The position numbers and the translations under genes were made by a program. Below are positions 16,750 through 25,089 of a stretch of DNA of 64,000 bases, piece by piece. Positions within the stretch are counted from its first letter, which is position 1. Each line of letters opens with the position of its first letter. The notes under the pieces are model-generated. The model saw nothing but the letters and a program-made list of their open reading frames with translations. It had not been told where the DNA came from and did no database searches. Origin of the DNA: JAAZBA01 sp964461815 (lineage in GTDB: Bacteria > Bacillota > Clostridia > Oscillospirales > QAMX01); the NCBI GenBank assembly GCA_964461815.1, contig CAYWVF010000007.1:49352-113351 (forward strand), given 5' to 3'.

Positions 16750-18525
16750 TTATTCGACCTCAAATGCAAACACATGCGCCGTTTTTGTACCCCATGTGGC
16801 GCTTGCAGTCAGCCTTACAGCCGATGTTATAACTTCCATAGGAAGCTTTACTAAGCGTTTTTCATTATTTTTTATGTCATATGCACATTTCCATGTGCCG
16901 TCGTGCAGCTTATACTCTATTTTACAGTCCTTTACAAAGGTTTTCGGAGGACTGAACTCTTTACTGTCAAGGAATCTGTTTGCAAGCATAGGATATATTT
17001 TAAGAGTCGGATTTCCATCGACAGTCTCACGCTCGAGATCGGAGTCAAATACGATCCTTACACGCTTGATTGCTTTTTCACAGCCGAAATCATACATTAA
17101 AGGCTTATCTAAAGCTATTTTTGCCATATTATCCTCAAAAGATTCAATATGACGGTCAATTCCGTTTCTTATAAGCTCTATATTTTCACCTTCACCGGTA
17201 AGTGCAGCTACTTTGGACAGCTCGGAAATATTTCTTACCTTTCCCGGAAGATATGCATCATCGTCAAGCAGAGTGTTCTGCAATTCATCGAGACGTGTTT
17301 TATATACATCCCTCGGTGAAATATTATTTTTTATTGCGATAGCTGCCGCAGTACCTGCAGCCTGACCTATGACCGCACATGTAGCCATAACTCTTGTTGA
17401 GCTGAGAGCTGCATGAGTAGTACTGATATTTCTTCCGGCGAACATAAGATTATCGATATTTCGTGAATACAAGCTTCTGTACGGTATACCGTAAGGTATC
17501 GTTACAGGATGATTTATATTCGGACTACCGGTATGATAAAAGCCTCCAGGATCATGATCGTCCATCGGCCAGCCTCCATATGCAACAACATCTTCAAAGT
17601 CTGTGCCTTTTTCAAGGTCATGCTGATTGAGGATATAGTCACCCTCATATCTGCGGCTTTCACGCTTTCCGGGAAGAAAACCAACCCATGCCAGCTCCCA
17701 GTTGTCTGCACCGTGGTCTCCTCGGTTTTTCACATGATCCCATACTCCGAACGCTATTTTCAAAAGCTCATCGCGGACTTCTTCCGCATCATGTATTGAA
17801 TCTACAGTGCCTCCAAGCTCCATCCACCAATAATTCTGAGTCCGCTCGGAAATATGATGTTCTCTGCAATAGAGACTTTCATCCGTTTCAAATACATATG
17901 CCCATTCCGGAGCTGTAAATTTTACCGGATGATCTGTCTCGACAGCCTGAATAAGACAGCTCATGCCCATCGTCTTTTTATCGGCTTGTGCATGACCTAT
18001 CGGCTCTCCGTATTCGCTTCTCGACTCACGTCCGACTCTATAGTCTGCACCCGTCAATGGTGCAAGTATACTGTCTCCCGAGCAATCAATAAACAAATCA
18101 GCTTCGAATGTATGCCACGTATATGTTGTCAGTTGCCATGCATCAACGCTTTTGATCCTGCTGCCGTCCATTTTTGCATCGGCACATGAACAATTGAGGA
18201 ACACCTCTATATTAGGTTCATATTTTACCGATTCATAGAGAACGCTATCCCAAACAGAAAAGTTTTTTGTCGGATTTCTAAAGAGGTTCTTATCGAATAT
18301 CTCCTCTATTATACCTGACTCTCTGTTGTGTATTCCGTTACAGCCAAGTGGCCACATTCTGATCTCACTTGATGCGTTGCCGCCTACTACAGGTCGATCC
18401 TGTATAAGTGCTACCCTTGCGCCATGACGTGCAGCCGCTATGGATGCACACATTCCGGCAAATCCGCCGCCTATAACGCACAGATCAAATCTGTGCGTTA
18501 TATGTCTAAGCTTAGAATTCATCAT
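16750..18525 (-). CDS. FAD-dependent oxidoreductase (FAD_oxidored family)
   Basis: This 591-residue protein starts with a Rossmann FAD motif, DLCVIGGGFAGMCASIAAAR (14-33), followed by VVGGNASSEIRM, a signature of this flavoprotein family. A second FAD-contact stretch, NLMFAGRNISTTHAALSSTR, lies near residue 380. After about residue 470 follows a beta-rich tail that looks like a carbohydrate-binding or discoidin-like fold (VRIVFDSDLERE, TASATWG). Its ATG overlaps the TGA of the Gfo/Idh gene upstream (ATGA), so translation is coupled. Members found in sugar clusters are mostly uncharacterised. It may oxidise a sugar or sugar acid, passing electrons to a partner other than NAD. No signal peptide is seen. 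Confidence 0.8.
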   Translation of the reverse strand: MMNSKLRHITHRFDLCVIGGGFAGMCASIAAARHGARVALIQDRPVVGGNASSEIRMWPLGCNGIHNRESGIIEEIFDKNLFRNPTKNFSVWDSVLYESVKYEPNIEVFLNCSCADAKMDGSRIKSVDAWQLTTYTWHTFEADLFIDCSGDSILAPLTGADYRVGRESRSEYGEPIGHAQADKKTMGMSCLIQAVETDHPVKFTAPEWAYVFETDESLYCREHHISERTQNYWWMELGGTVDSIHDAEEVRDELLKIAFGVWDHVKNRGDHGADNWELAWVGFLPGKRESRRYEGDYILNQHDLEKGTDFEDVVAYGGWPMDDHDPGGFYHTGSPNINHPVTIPYGIPYRSLYSRNIDNLMFAGRNISTTHAALSSTRVMATCAVIGQAAGTAAAIAIKNNISPRDVYKTRLDELQNTLLDDDAYLPGKVRNISELSKVAALTGEGENIELIRNGIDRHIESFEDNMAKIALDKPLMYDFGCEKAIKRVRIVFDSDLERETVDGNPTLKIYPMLANRFLDSKEFSPPKTFVKDCKIEYKLHDGTWKCAYDIKNNEKRLVKLPMEVITSAVRLTASATWGTKTAHVFAFEVE

Positions 18526-19604
18526 TTCTTTTCAAATACCTTTGCATTCTGTCTATGACATTCTTCAATAATAGCTATCTGACGGCGTACTTCGCTTAAC
18601 TTTATTTCAAAATCAGCACCGTTGACAAGTGTTTCATACAGATTCGTATAATATCTTCCTGCTATCGTATTAAACAGATTTGCATTTTCTTCCGGAACAT
18701 CCCATGATTCCTCATGCCACGGAAGCTTTTCGCCGCAATACGCCGGTGTTCCGTCCTCATTGCAGAGAGGCTCTCTTGTAAGCTTCTGCTCGGGAGCTTC
18801 ACTTTCAATGAAATACTTCCAGTCAATGTGTTTCATATCGCCCTTAAGTCCACCACGTGTACCGTATACCTTGTATGTACACTCCGGATATGCACAGCAG
18901 GATGAAATTTCAACGTCGATAACCGGTTTATTCTCACCTGTAAGAAGTATCTTCACATAGTCCTCTGCTCCGCCGAACGCATTAGCACTGTCCATTATAC
19001 ACTTGACCTCAGGCATACCCTCGCCGAAGAGCTGCACAGCCTGATCCATAGGATGAGGGCCTGTATTAAGGAGATTTCCCGCACAGCACTCATGGATCGT
19101 CTGCCAGTCCCAACGTCTTGCAAAGCCGTTGAACTCAATATTAATCTGCAATACACGTCCGAGAACGCCTGAATTTATCACATCACGTACTTTTCTGAAA
19201 TAAGGAGCAAATCTTGACTGCTGGAACACAAACAGCTTGCTTCCGGATTCCTCAGCAGCTGCTACCGCAGCATCGACACCTGCGACAGTGTTTCCGAAAG
19301 GCTTTTCGCATACAACATTAAAACCATGCTTTAAAAGGTCGATAGTAAGCGGGATATGATCGTGGCTGAAGGATGCATTTACAACAAAATCAAGTTCCTT
19401 CTCATTTTCCATGAGCTCCTGATATGTTTCATAGGTTCTGCATCCCAATTCCTTTTCGGCTCTTTCTCTGCGTTCCTTGATAGCATCTACTATAGCGACG
19501 ATCTGATATCTTTCTTTGAGTGCCTCAATTGTTGTAAAAGCTTTCGCATGAATATCTCGTCCGCTTCTGCCCTGACCAATGATACCTACATTCAACTTTT
19601 TCAT
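18522..19604 (-). CDS. Gfo/Idh/MocA-family sugar dehydrogenase
   Basis: At 360 residues it has the N-terminal Rossmann fold VGIIGQGRSGRDIHAKAF (6-23) and the family's catalytic NVVCEKPFG (E100-K101-P102). A C-terminal substrate domain carries CAGNLLNTGPHPMDQAV, whose His is usually catalytic. These enzymes oxidise or reduce a hydroxyl of a sugar, inositol or glycoside with NAD(P). GGAGG precedes the ATG at 19604. It overlaps the FAD oxidoreductase gene by four bases and follows the second Gfo/Idh gene by about 58 bases. The two Gfo/Idh proteins are only distantly alike, so they probably catalyse different steps. Confidence 0.88.
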   Translation of the reverse strand: MKKLNVGIIGQGRSGRDIHAKAFTTIEALKERYQIVAIVDAIKERRERAEKELGCRTYETYQELMENEKELDFVVNASFSHDHIPLTIDLLKHGFNVVCEKPFGNTVAGVDAAVAAAEESGSKLFVFQQSRFAPYFRKVRDVINSGVLGRVLQINIEFNGFARRWDWQTIHECCAGNLLNTGPHPMDQAVQLFGEGMPEVKCIMDSANAFGGAEDYVKILLTGENKPVIDVEISSCCAYPECTYKVYGTRGGLKGDMKHIDWKYFIESEAPEQKLTREPLCNEDGTPAYCGEKLPWHEESWDVPEENANLFNTIAGRYYTNLYETLVNGADFEIKLSEVRRQIAIIEECHRQNAKVFEKK

Positions 19605-19662
19605 TTTTTGACCTCCAAACTTTCATATTTAATTAAAATATACGTTTTTAACTTAACAGATA

Positions 19663-20709
19663 TCAGAGTTTTACCATCGCACCGTTATTGTCAGCCGATT
19701 TCATTTCCGCAAGACATATGCGTATCGTTTCCATAGCATCCTCATTAACGCATCTGTCGGTATATGTACCGTTTGCAACACATTCGAGGAAATATTTTAT
19801 CTCATTATAATGTCCGCCTGCTACCTTTGATTTTTCGACCATATACGGAGCAGCATTTTCGGGATATACCATCATATCCTTGTCATGAAGTGTGACTGTG
19901 GCATGTTCAAAATTAACCGTGAAGCCATATCTGAAGCTATACTGTCCTACATAGGATGTGTCATCTCTTGCATTGACAACCATACCGTCATAAATATAAT
20001 TTGTCGAGCATATATCATATGCACTTCCGGGACGTGTTGTAAGACCGATCGTAGAGACTGCCTTAGGTGTTCCGAACAGCCATCTTATCGTATCAACATC
20101 ATGAATATGCTGATCAAACAGACCTCCGCCTCCGCATTCTCTGCATACTATCCAATGCTGCCAGGACGGATTCTTAACATGATTTGCAGCACCGCCTCTG
20201 TAAAAATCAGCAGCTCTTACCTTGCCGTACTTACCGCTTTTTACCATGTCATTGAGTACAACGTATTCATGCCAAAAATGCAAACACTGTCCTATCATCA
20301 ATAGCTTACCGGTCTCTTTTGCGGTATTTATCATCCTCTGACAGCTTTCGGGCTCAAGTGACATTGGCTTTTCGCACAAAACATTGACTCCTGCTCTGAG
20401 TGCCTTTACTGTGAGCTCCTCATGCAGATACGTCGGAACGACGATATCGACAACATCAAGCTCCTCATTTGCAAGCAGATCATCAATATTGTTATAGAGA
20501 TTATAATCATTATAATTTGTCTGACTTTTAGCGATATCCTTGGAATCGGCAAGATTTATTTCGTAATTTTTAAGCCCTTTCAGCTTATCCTCGTCCACAT
20601 CGCAAAGAGCAATGAGCTTTACGGGAAAGCCTTCATCCATAAGCTTCTTATATTCGCTTATATGACCTTGTCCCATACGTCCTACGCCTACAACAGCAGC
20701 TTTAAGCAT
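19663..20709 (-). CDS. Gfo/Idh/MocA-family sugar dehydrogenase, first gene of the redox operon
   Basis: This 348-residue protein begins with the dinucleotide fold AAVVGVGRMGQGHISEY (4-20), has NVLCEKPMSLEP (E113-K114-P115), and GGGGLFDQHIHDVDTIRW in the C-terminal domain. It looks like myo-inositol 2-dehydrogenase-type or glycoside-oxidising members. The ATG at 20709 has GAGG eight bases upstream; a start at 20757 would add an unconserved lead. It opens an operon with a second Gfo/Idh enzyme, an FAD oxidoreductase and a mannitol-dehydrogenase-family enzyme. This is a set expected to oxidise, rearrange and re-reduce a sugar. Substrate unknown. A weak promoter (TTGCAA, TATAAA, 15-base gap) lies within 20770-20805. 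Confidence 0.85.
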   Translation of the reverse strand: MLKAAVVGVGRMGQGHISEYKKLMDEGFPVKLIALCDVDEDKLKGLKNYEINLADSKDIAKSQTNYNDYNLYNNIDDLLANEELDVVDIVVPTYLHEELTVKALRAGVNVLCEKPMSLEPESCQRMINTAKETGKLLMIGQCLHFWHEYVVLNDMVKSGKYGKVRAADFYRGGAANHVKNPSWQHWIVCRECGGGGLFDQHIHDVDTIRWLFGTPKAVSTIGLTTRPGSAYDICSTNYIYDGMVVNARDDTSYVGQYSFRYGFTVNFEHATVTLHDKDMMVYPENAAPYMVEKSKVAGGHYNEIKYFLECVANGTYTDRCVNEDAMETIRICLAEMKSADNNGAMVKL

Positions 20710-20891
20710 TTTTTCACCCTCAAATATCCGATCATTTTTTTGTTCATTCTTATACATTATATTTTATACTGTTTGGCTCAATATTGCAAGACCAAATTGT
20801 TATTTGATGAATATTTTTTGCGGATATGCTTCCGAGGATCATTTTAAAACCACTGTTTTTCTCTTAATTTGAAACAGTATTAAAAAAACTA

Positions 20892-20920
20892 TTTACAATT
20901 ATATCGGAATATAGTATAAT
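20892..20920 (+). promoter_or_regulatory. Promoter of the paaK-ior-fhs-upp gene run
   Basis: TTTACA (20892-20897) and TATAAT (20915-20920) are exactly 17 bases apart, about 62 bases before the paaK start. It is one of the best promoters in the window. Confidence 0.8.
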
Positions 20921-20982
20921 TATAAGTAATATTGTTGATTAAAAATATAAAATGTAGAACGGTAGAACAAGGAGGATAAACA

Positions 20983-22281
20983 ATGTTCTTTCAACCAGAA
21001 ATTGAAACTATGCCGCAGAGCGAGATCAAAAAACTCCAATTTAAACGACTTACAGAAAGCTTGAACCGCTGTTATCACAACGTTCCGCTTTATAGACAGC
21101 GCTTTGATGAAGTAGGATTAAAGCCTGAAGATATAACGAATATGGACATGCTGCGCAAGCTCCCCTTTACCATGAAGTCCGATCTTCGTGATAATTATCC
21201 ATTTGGCATGTTTGCTGTCCCGAGAGACCAGATAATACGCTATCATGGTTCATCAGGCACCACAGGAAAGCCAACCACAGTAGGCTACACACGTAAGGAT
21301 ATCGATACATGGTCCGATCTTATTGCAAGACTTGCAATGGCTGCCGGCGCTCGTCCGGGTGATACAGCACAGATATCCTTCGGATACGGACTTTTTACAG
21401 GTGCATTCGGTCTTCATTACGGACTTGAAAAGCTCGGTGTAGGTGTTATCCCCATGTCAAGCGGAAACACGGAAAAGCAGCTCATGATAATGCAGGACTA
21501 CGAGCCCACGCTTCTCATAGCAACACCGTCTTATGCAGTCTACATGAGTGAGCTTGCACGTGAAAGAGGTATTACCGAAAAACTCAAGCTCCGCATAGGT
21601 CTGTTCGGTGCAGAAGGAAGCACTGAGGAAATGCGTAAAAAGATCGAAGAAAACTTCAATATCATCGCAACAGACAACTATGGTATGAGTGAGCTTATCG
21701 GTCCCGGTGTTTCCGGTGAGTGCGAATTCCGTAACGGTCAGCATATTGCCGAGGATCACTTTATCATCGAAATACTTGATCCGGAAACACTTGAGCCTGT
21801 TCCCGACGGACAGTACGGCGAAGTCGTAGTTACGTCTCTCACAAAGGAATGCTGCCCGATAATCCGTTACCGTACACGTGATATTTCCAGAATACTTGAG
21901 GGTGAATGCCCATGCGGACGTACAATGAGACGTCTTGACAGGATCAAAGGACGTACAGATGACATGCTCATCATTAAAGGCGTCAACGTATTCCCGTCTC
22001 AGGTCGAAAGTGTACTTATCGGTATGGAAGGTATAGGCAATCATTACCAGCTTATAGTACGCAACAAGGGCTTTATGGATACTCTTGAGGTACAGGTTGA
22101 GCTGAATGATACATCTCTTCTTGAACGTTATTCTGAGCTTGAAAAGCTTAACAATAAAGTCAAAGCGAATTTGCACACTGTTCTCGGTCTTGATGCAAAG
22201 GTAACACTCGTTGCACCTCGTACTATCGAGCGCTCACAGGGTAAGGCAAAGCGCGTTATCGATTTAAGAAATAAAAACTAA
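20983..22281 (+). CDS. paaK: Phenylacetate-CoA ligase-family protein
   Basis: This 432-residue adenylate-forming enzyme carries the ATP-binding motif GSSGTTGKPT (89-98), the acceptor motif NYGMSELIGPG, and YRTRDISRI before the mobile C-terminal domain. PaaK makes phenylacetyl- or arylacetyl-CoA from acid, ATP and CoA, giving AMP and PPi. GGAGG lies just before the ATG at 20983. It is followed after 23 bases by iorA and iorB, which make arylacetyl-CoA from arylpyruvates. Both enzymes share a product, so PaaK may reuse free arylacetates or adjust the CoA pool. Many genomes carry this neighbour pair. Substrate breadth cannot be judged from the sequence. Confidence 0.92.
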   Translation: MFFQPEIETMPQSEIKKLQFKRLTESLNRCYHNVPLYRQRFDEVGLKPEDITNMDMLRKLPFTMKSDLRDNYPFGMFAVPRDQIIRYHGSSGTTGKPTTVGYTRKDIDTWSDLIARLAMAAGARPGDTAQISFGYGLFTGAFGLHYGLEKLGVGVIPMSSGNTEKQLMIMQDYEPTLLIATPSYAVYMSELARERGITEKLKLRIGLFGAEGSTEEMRKKIEENFNIIATDNYGMSELIGPGVSGECEFRNGQHIAEDHFIIEILDPETLEPVPDGQYGEVVVTSLTKECCPIIRYRTRDISRILEGECPCGRTMRRLDRIKGRTDDMLIIKGVNVFPSQVESVLIGMEGIGNHYQLIVRNKGFMDTLEVQVELNDTSLLERYSELEKLNNKVKANLHTVLGLDAKVTLVAPRTIERSQGKAKRVIDLRNKN

Positions 22282-22304
22282 GTACATATAAAGGATATAT
22301 TAAA

Positions 22305-24038
22305 ATGAAAAAACTGATGTTAGGCAACGAAGCTGTTGCCAGAGGTCTTTACGAAGCAGGCTGCCGCTTTGTATCAAGTTATCCCGGAACACCATCCACA
22401 GAGATAACAGAAGCAGCTGCGGGATATGATGAAATATATACTGAATGGGCAACAAATGAAAAGGTTGCTACGGAAAGTGCATTCGGTGCATGTGTTGCCG
22501 GTGCGAGATCTTTCTCCGCTATGAAGCATGTCGGAATGAATGTTGCCGCAGATCTTCTTTTCACAGCATCATATACAGGTGTAAACGGCGGTTATGTTAT
22601 AGCTGTAGCCGATGATCAGGGTATGCATTCTTCTCAGAATGAGCAGGACAGCAGACATTATGCTGTTTCAGCCAAGGTCCCGATGCTTGAACCGTCAAAT
22701 TCGCAGGAATGCTGTGACTTTGTAAAAATTGCATATGACATCTCCGAAAAGTATGATACGCCTGTCCTTTTAAGACTCTCTACACGTGTCTCCCACTCTC
22801 AGAGTCTTATCGAGCTGTCGGATCGTACAGAGATAGAATTAAAGGAATACAATAAGGATATAAAGAAATACGTTATGATGCCCGGATACGCAAAGCTCCG
22901 CCATCCTATCGTAGAAGCAAGAACAAAGGCTCTCACAGAGCTTGCCAATACTCAGGACATCAACACAGTGATCCCCGGAGACAAGAAGATCGGTATAATT
23001 GCCGGAGGCATTGCTTATCAGTATGCCAGAGAAGCTCTCGGTGACAAGGCATCATATCTTAAGCTCGGAATGATCAATCCGTTGCCGACAACACTTATAA
23101 AGGAATTCGCAGCAGGTGTTGAAACGCTTTACATACTTGAAGAGCTCGATCCGGTTATTGAAAATCATGTTCGTGCTCTCGGTATAGATTGCCATGGTAA
23201 GGATATGTTCCCCATGGAGGGTGAATATACAGCTGAAATGATAAGAAGCATCATCCTCGGCTCTGCTCCGGAACAGGTTTATGCAAACGAAGATCTTCCC
23301 GTGCGTCCTCCTGTATTCTGTCCGGGATGTCCTCACAGAGGTCTATTCTATGTTCTCAATAAGATGAAGCTGACTGTTTCAGGCGATATAGGCTGCTATA
23401 CACTCGGTGCCGCTGCTCCGCTGTTTGCCATTGATACCACCATTGATATGGGTGCATCGATAACAGTGCTCCACGGTATGAACAGCGTACGAAAGGAAGA
23501 ATCTGCAAAAAGAAGTGTAGCCGTTATAGGTGATTCCACATTCCTGCACTCCGGTGTTACGGGACTTATAAATGTCGTTTATAATAATACACCCTCAACG
23601 ATAATTATTGTTGACAACTCTATAACAGGTATGACAGGTCATCAGGAAAATCCTGCTACAGGTGTTACTCTTAAGGGTGAGCATACATCTGCGGTCAATC
23701 TTGAGAATCTTTGTCGCAGTATAGGTGTCAAGAGAGTAAGTGTTGTTGATCCGTACGATCTTAAAGCAACAGAAGAAACGATCCGTACAGAGCTTGAAGC
23801 TGCGGAGCCGTCTGTTATAATAGCAAGACGTCCGTGTGCTCTTCTCAAGAGCGTAAAGCACGGTAAGCCTTTCTCGATCGACAGTGATAAATGTAAGAAG
23901 TGCCGTGCATGCATGAAGATAGGCTGTCCGGCTATAAGCTTTGGACCTAAGGGAGCAGCTATAGATGCTTCTCTGTGTGTCGGATGTGGACTTTGTATGT
24001 CTCTCTGCCGCTTCGACAGCATTATCAAGGAGGTGTAA
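22305..24038 (+). CDS. iorA: Indolepyruvate:ferredoxin oxidoreductase, alpha subunit
   Basis: The 577-residue subunit oxidatively decarboxylates aryl pyruvates (from Trp, Phe, Tyr) to arylacetyl-CoA, reducing ferredoxin. The N-terminal pyrimidine-binding domain starts at GNEAVARGLYEAG. The thiamine diphosphate domain has CPGCPHRG and SGDIGCYTLGAAAP, then VIGDSTFLHSGVTGL. The C-terminus carries two [4Fe-4S] ferredoxin motifs, CKKCRACMKIGCP (about 530) and CVGCGLCMSLC (about 558). Length and order are canonical. It ends two bases before iorB. The enzyme is oxygen sensitive, in line with a strict anaerobe. Confidence 0.96.
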   Translation: MKKLMLGNEAVARGLYEAGCRFVSSYPGTPSTEITEAAAGYDEIYTEWATNEKVATESAFGACVAGARSFSAMKHVGMNVAADLLFTASYTGVNGGYVIAVADDQGMHSSQNEQDSRHYAVSAKVPMLEPSNSQECCDFVKIAYDISEKYDTPVLLRLSTRVSHSQSLIELSDRTEIELKEYNKDIKKYVMMPGYAKLRHPIVEARTKALTELANTQDINTVIPGDKKIGIIAGGIAYQYAREALGDKASYLKLGMINPLPTTLIKEFAAGVETLYILEELDPVIENHVRALGIDCHGKDMFPMEGEYTAEMIRSIILGSAPEQVYANEDLPVRPPVFCPGCPHRGLFYVLNKMKLTVSGDIGCYTLGAAAPLFAIDTTIDMGASITVLHGMNSVRKEESAKRSVAVIGDSTFLHSGVTGLINVVYNNTPSTIIIVDNSITGMTGHQENPATGVTLKGEHTSAVNLENLCRSIGVKRVSVVDPYDLKATEETIRTELEAAEPSVIIARRPCALLKSVKHGKPFSIDSDKCKKCRACMKIGCPAISFGPKGAAIDASLCVGCGLCMSLCRFDSIIKEV

Positions 24039-24040
24039 TT

Positions 24041-24619
24041 ATGGCTAAAATTACAAATATCATGATCGTAGGTGTCGGTGGACAGGGTTCACTGCTTGCA
24101 AGCCGTATTTTGGGTAATCTTTTTATCGCACAAGGACTTGATGTAAAGCTCAGCGAGGTCCACGGCATGGCTCAGCGTGGCGGCAGTGTAGTTACATATG
24201 TACGTGCAGGTGAAAATGTTGCTTCTCCGATAATCGAAAAAGGCGAAGCCGATACGATAATATCTTTCGAAGAGCTTGAAGCTGCTCGTTACCTCCCATG
24301 GCTCAAGAAAGGCGGACAGATCATTGTAAACACTCAGCAGATACCGCCTATGCCTGTACTCACAGGTGCTGCGGCTTATCCGTCTGATCTTATTGACAGT
24401 ATAAAAGCAAAGGGTGTGGAAACCTATGCATTTGATGCTATCGATACCGCTTTACAGCTTGGAAATCCAAAAGCAGCAAACGTTGCGCTTCTCGGAGCTG
24501 CCGCAAAGGTCATAGGCTTCGACAAGGAGTGCTGGATAGAGGCTATAAAGCAGACAGTAAAGCCGAAATTTATCGAGCTGAATCTCAAGGCATTTGAAGA
24601 AGGCTATAATAAGTTTTAA
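24041..24619 (+). CDS. iorB: Indolepyruvate:ferredoxin oxidoreductase, beta subunit
   Basis: The 192-residue partner of IorA has the gamma-domain fold of 2-oxoacid oxidoreductases: NIMIVGVGGQGSLLASRIL near the start and EVHGMAQRGGSVVTYVR, a strongly conserved IorB signature. The ATG at 24041 has AGGAGG just upstream, overlapping the end of iorA; in-frame starts further up would run deep into iorA. The spacing implies one transcript and equal synthesis of both subunits. Confidence 0.95.
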   Translation: MAKITNIMIVGVGGQGSLLASRILGNLFIAQGLDVKLSEVHGMAQRGGSVVTYVRAGENVASPIIEKGEADTIISFEELEAARYLPWLKKGGQIIVNTQQIPPMPVLTGAAAYPSDLIDSIKAKGVETYAFDAIDTALQLGNPKAANVALLGAAAKVIGFDKECWIEAIKQTVKPKFIELNLKAFEEGYNKF

Positions 24620-24657
24620 ATTCATACTTTATATATTATTCGACTGGAGGTTATCAG

Positions 24658-25089
24658 ATGTACGTTAATCAGATATCCGTTTTCGTTGAGAACAAAAGAG
24701 GAAGCCTTGCTGAAGTAACGGGAGTCCTTGCTTCTGCAAATATAAGCATACGCGCTTTTTCAATAGCAGATACGACCGACTTCGGAATACTTCGTATCGT
24801 TGTCAATGACCCGGAGAAGGCAAAGGAAGCTCTTCAAAATGCAGGTATCGCCGTATCTCTTACGAAGGTAATTGCAATAAAAATGCATGATTGCCCCGGC
24901 TCTATGAATGAGATAATGGAAAAGCTCAACGATCTTAATGTAAGCGTAGAGTACGCTTATGCTTTCATCTCTCACGAAAAGAATGATGCATATATCATCA
25001 TCAGAGTCGAGGATGTTGATTCCGTATCCAAGATGCTTATTGACAGCGGAGTCAAAGTCGTTCCGGAAAGTGAAGTTTGCACATTGTGA
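24658..25089 (+). CDS. Tandem ACT-domain protein
   Basis: This 143-residue protein is built of two ACT domains: about 1-65 (QISVFVENKRGSLAEVTGVL) and 70-140 (IAIKMHDCPGSMNEIMEKL). ACT domains bind amino acids and regulate enzymes or transcription. There is no DNA-binding or catalytic domain, so it most likely senses an aromatic amino acid or arylacetate and acts on a partner protein. It follows iorB after 38 bases with its own TGGAGG. Similar stand-alone ACT proteins commonly sit beside paaK and ior genes. Its stop codon overlaps the next start (TGATG). Confidence 0.85.
   Translation: MYVNQISVFVENKRGSLAEVTGVLASANISIRAFSIADTTDFGILRIVVNDPEKAKEALQNAGIAVSLTKVIAIKMHDCPGSMNEIMEKLNDLNVSVEYAYAFISHEKNDAYIIIRVEDVDSVSKMLIDSGVKVVPESEVCTL

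Noticed and set aside
21457..22176. Minus-strand open frame of 239 codons inside paaK
   Set aside because: It is a shadow of the well-conserved paaK frame; its sequence is Cys/Phe/Ile-rich and unlike any real protein.
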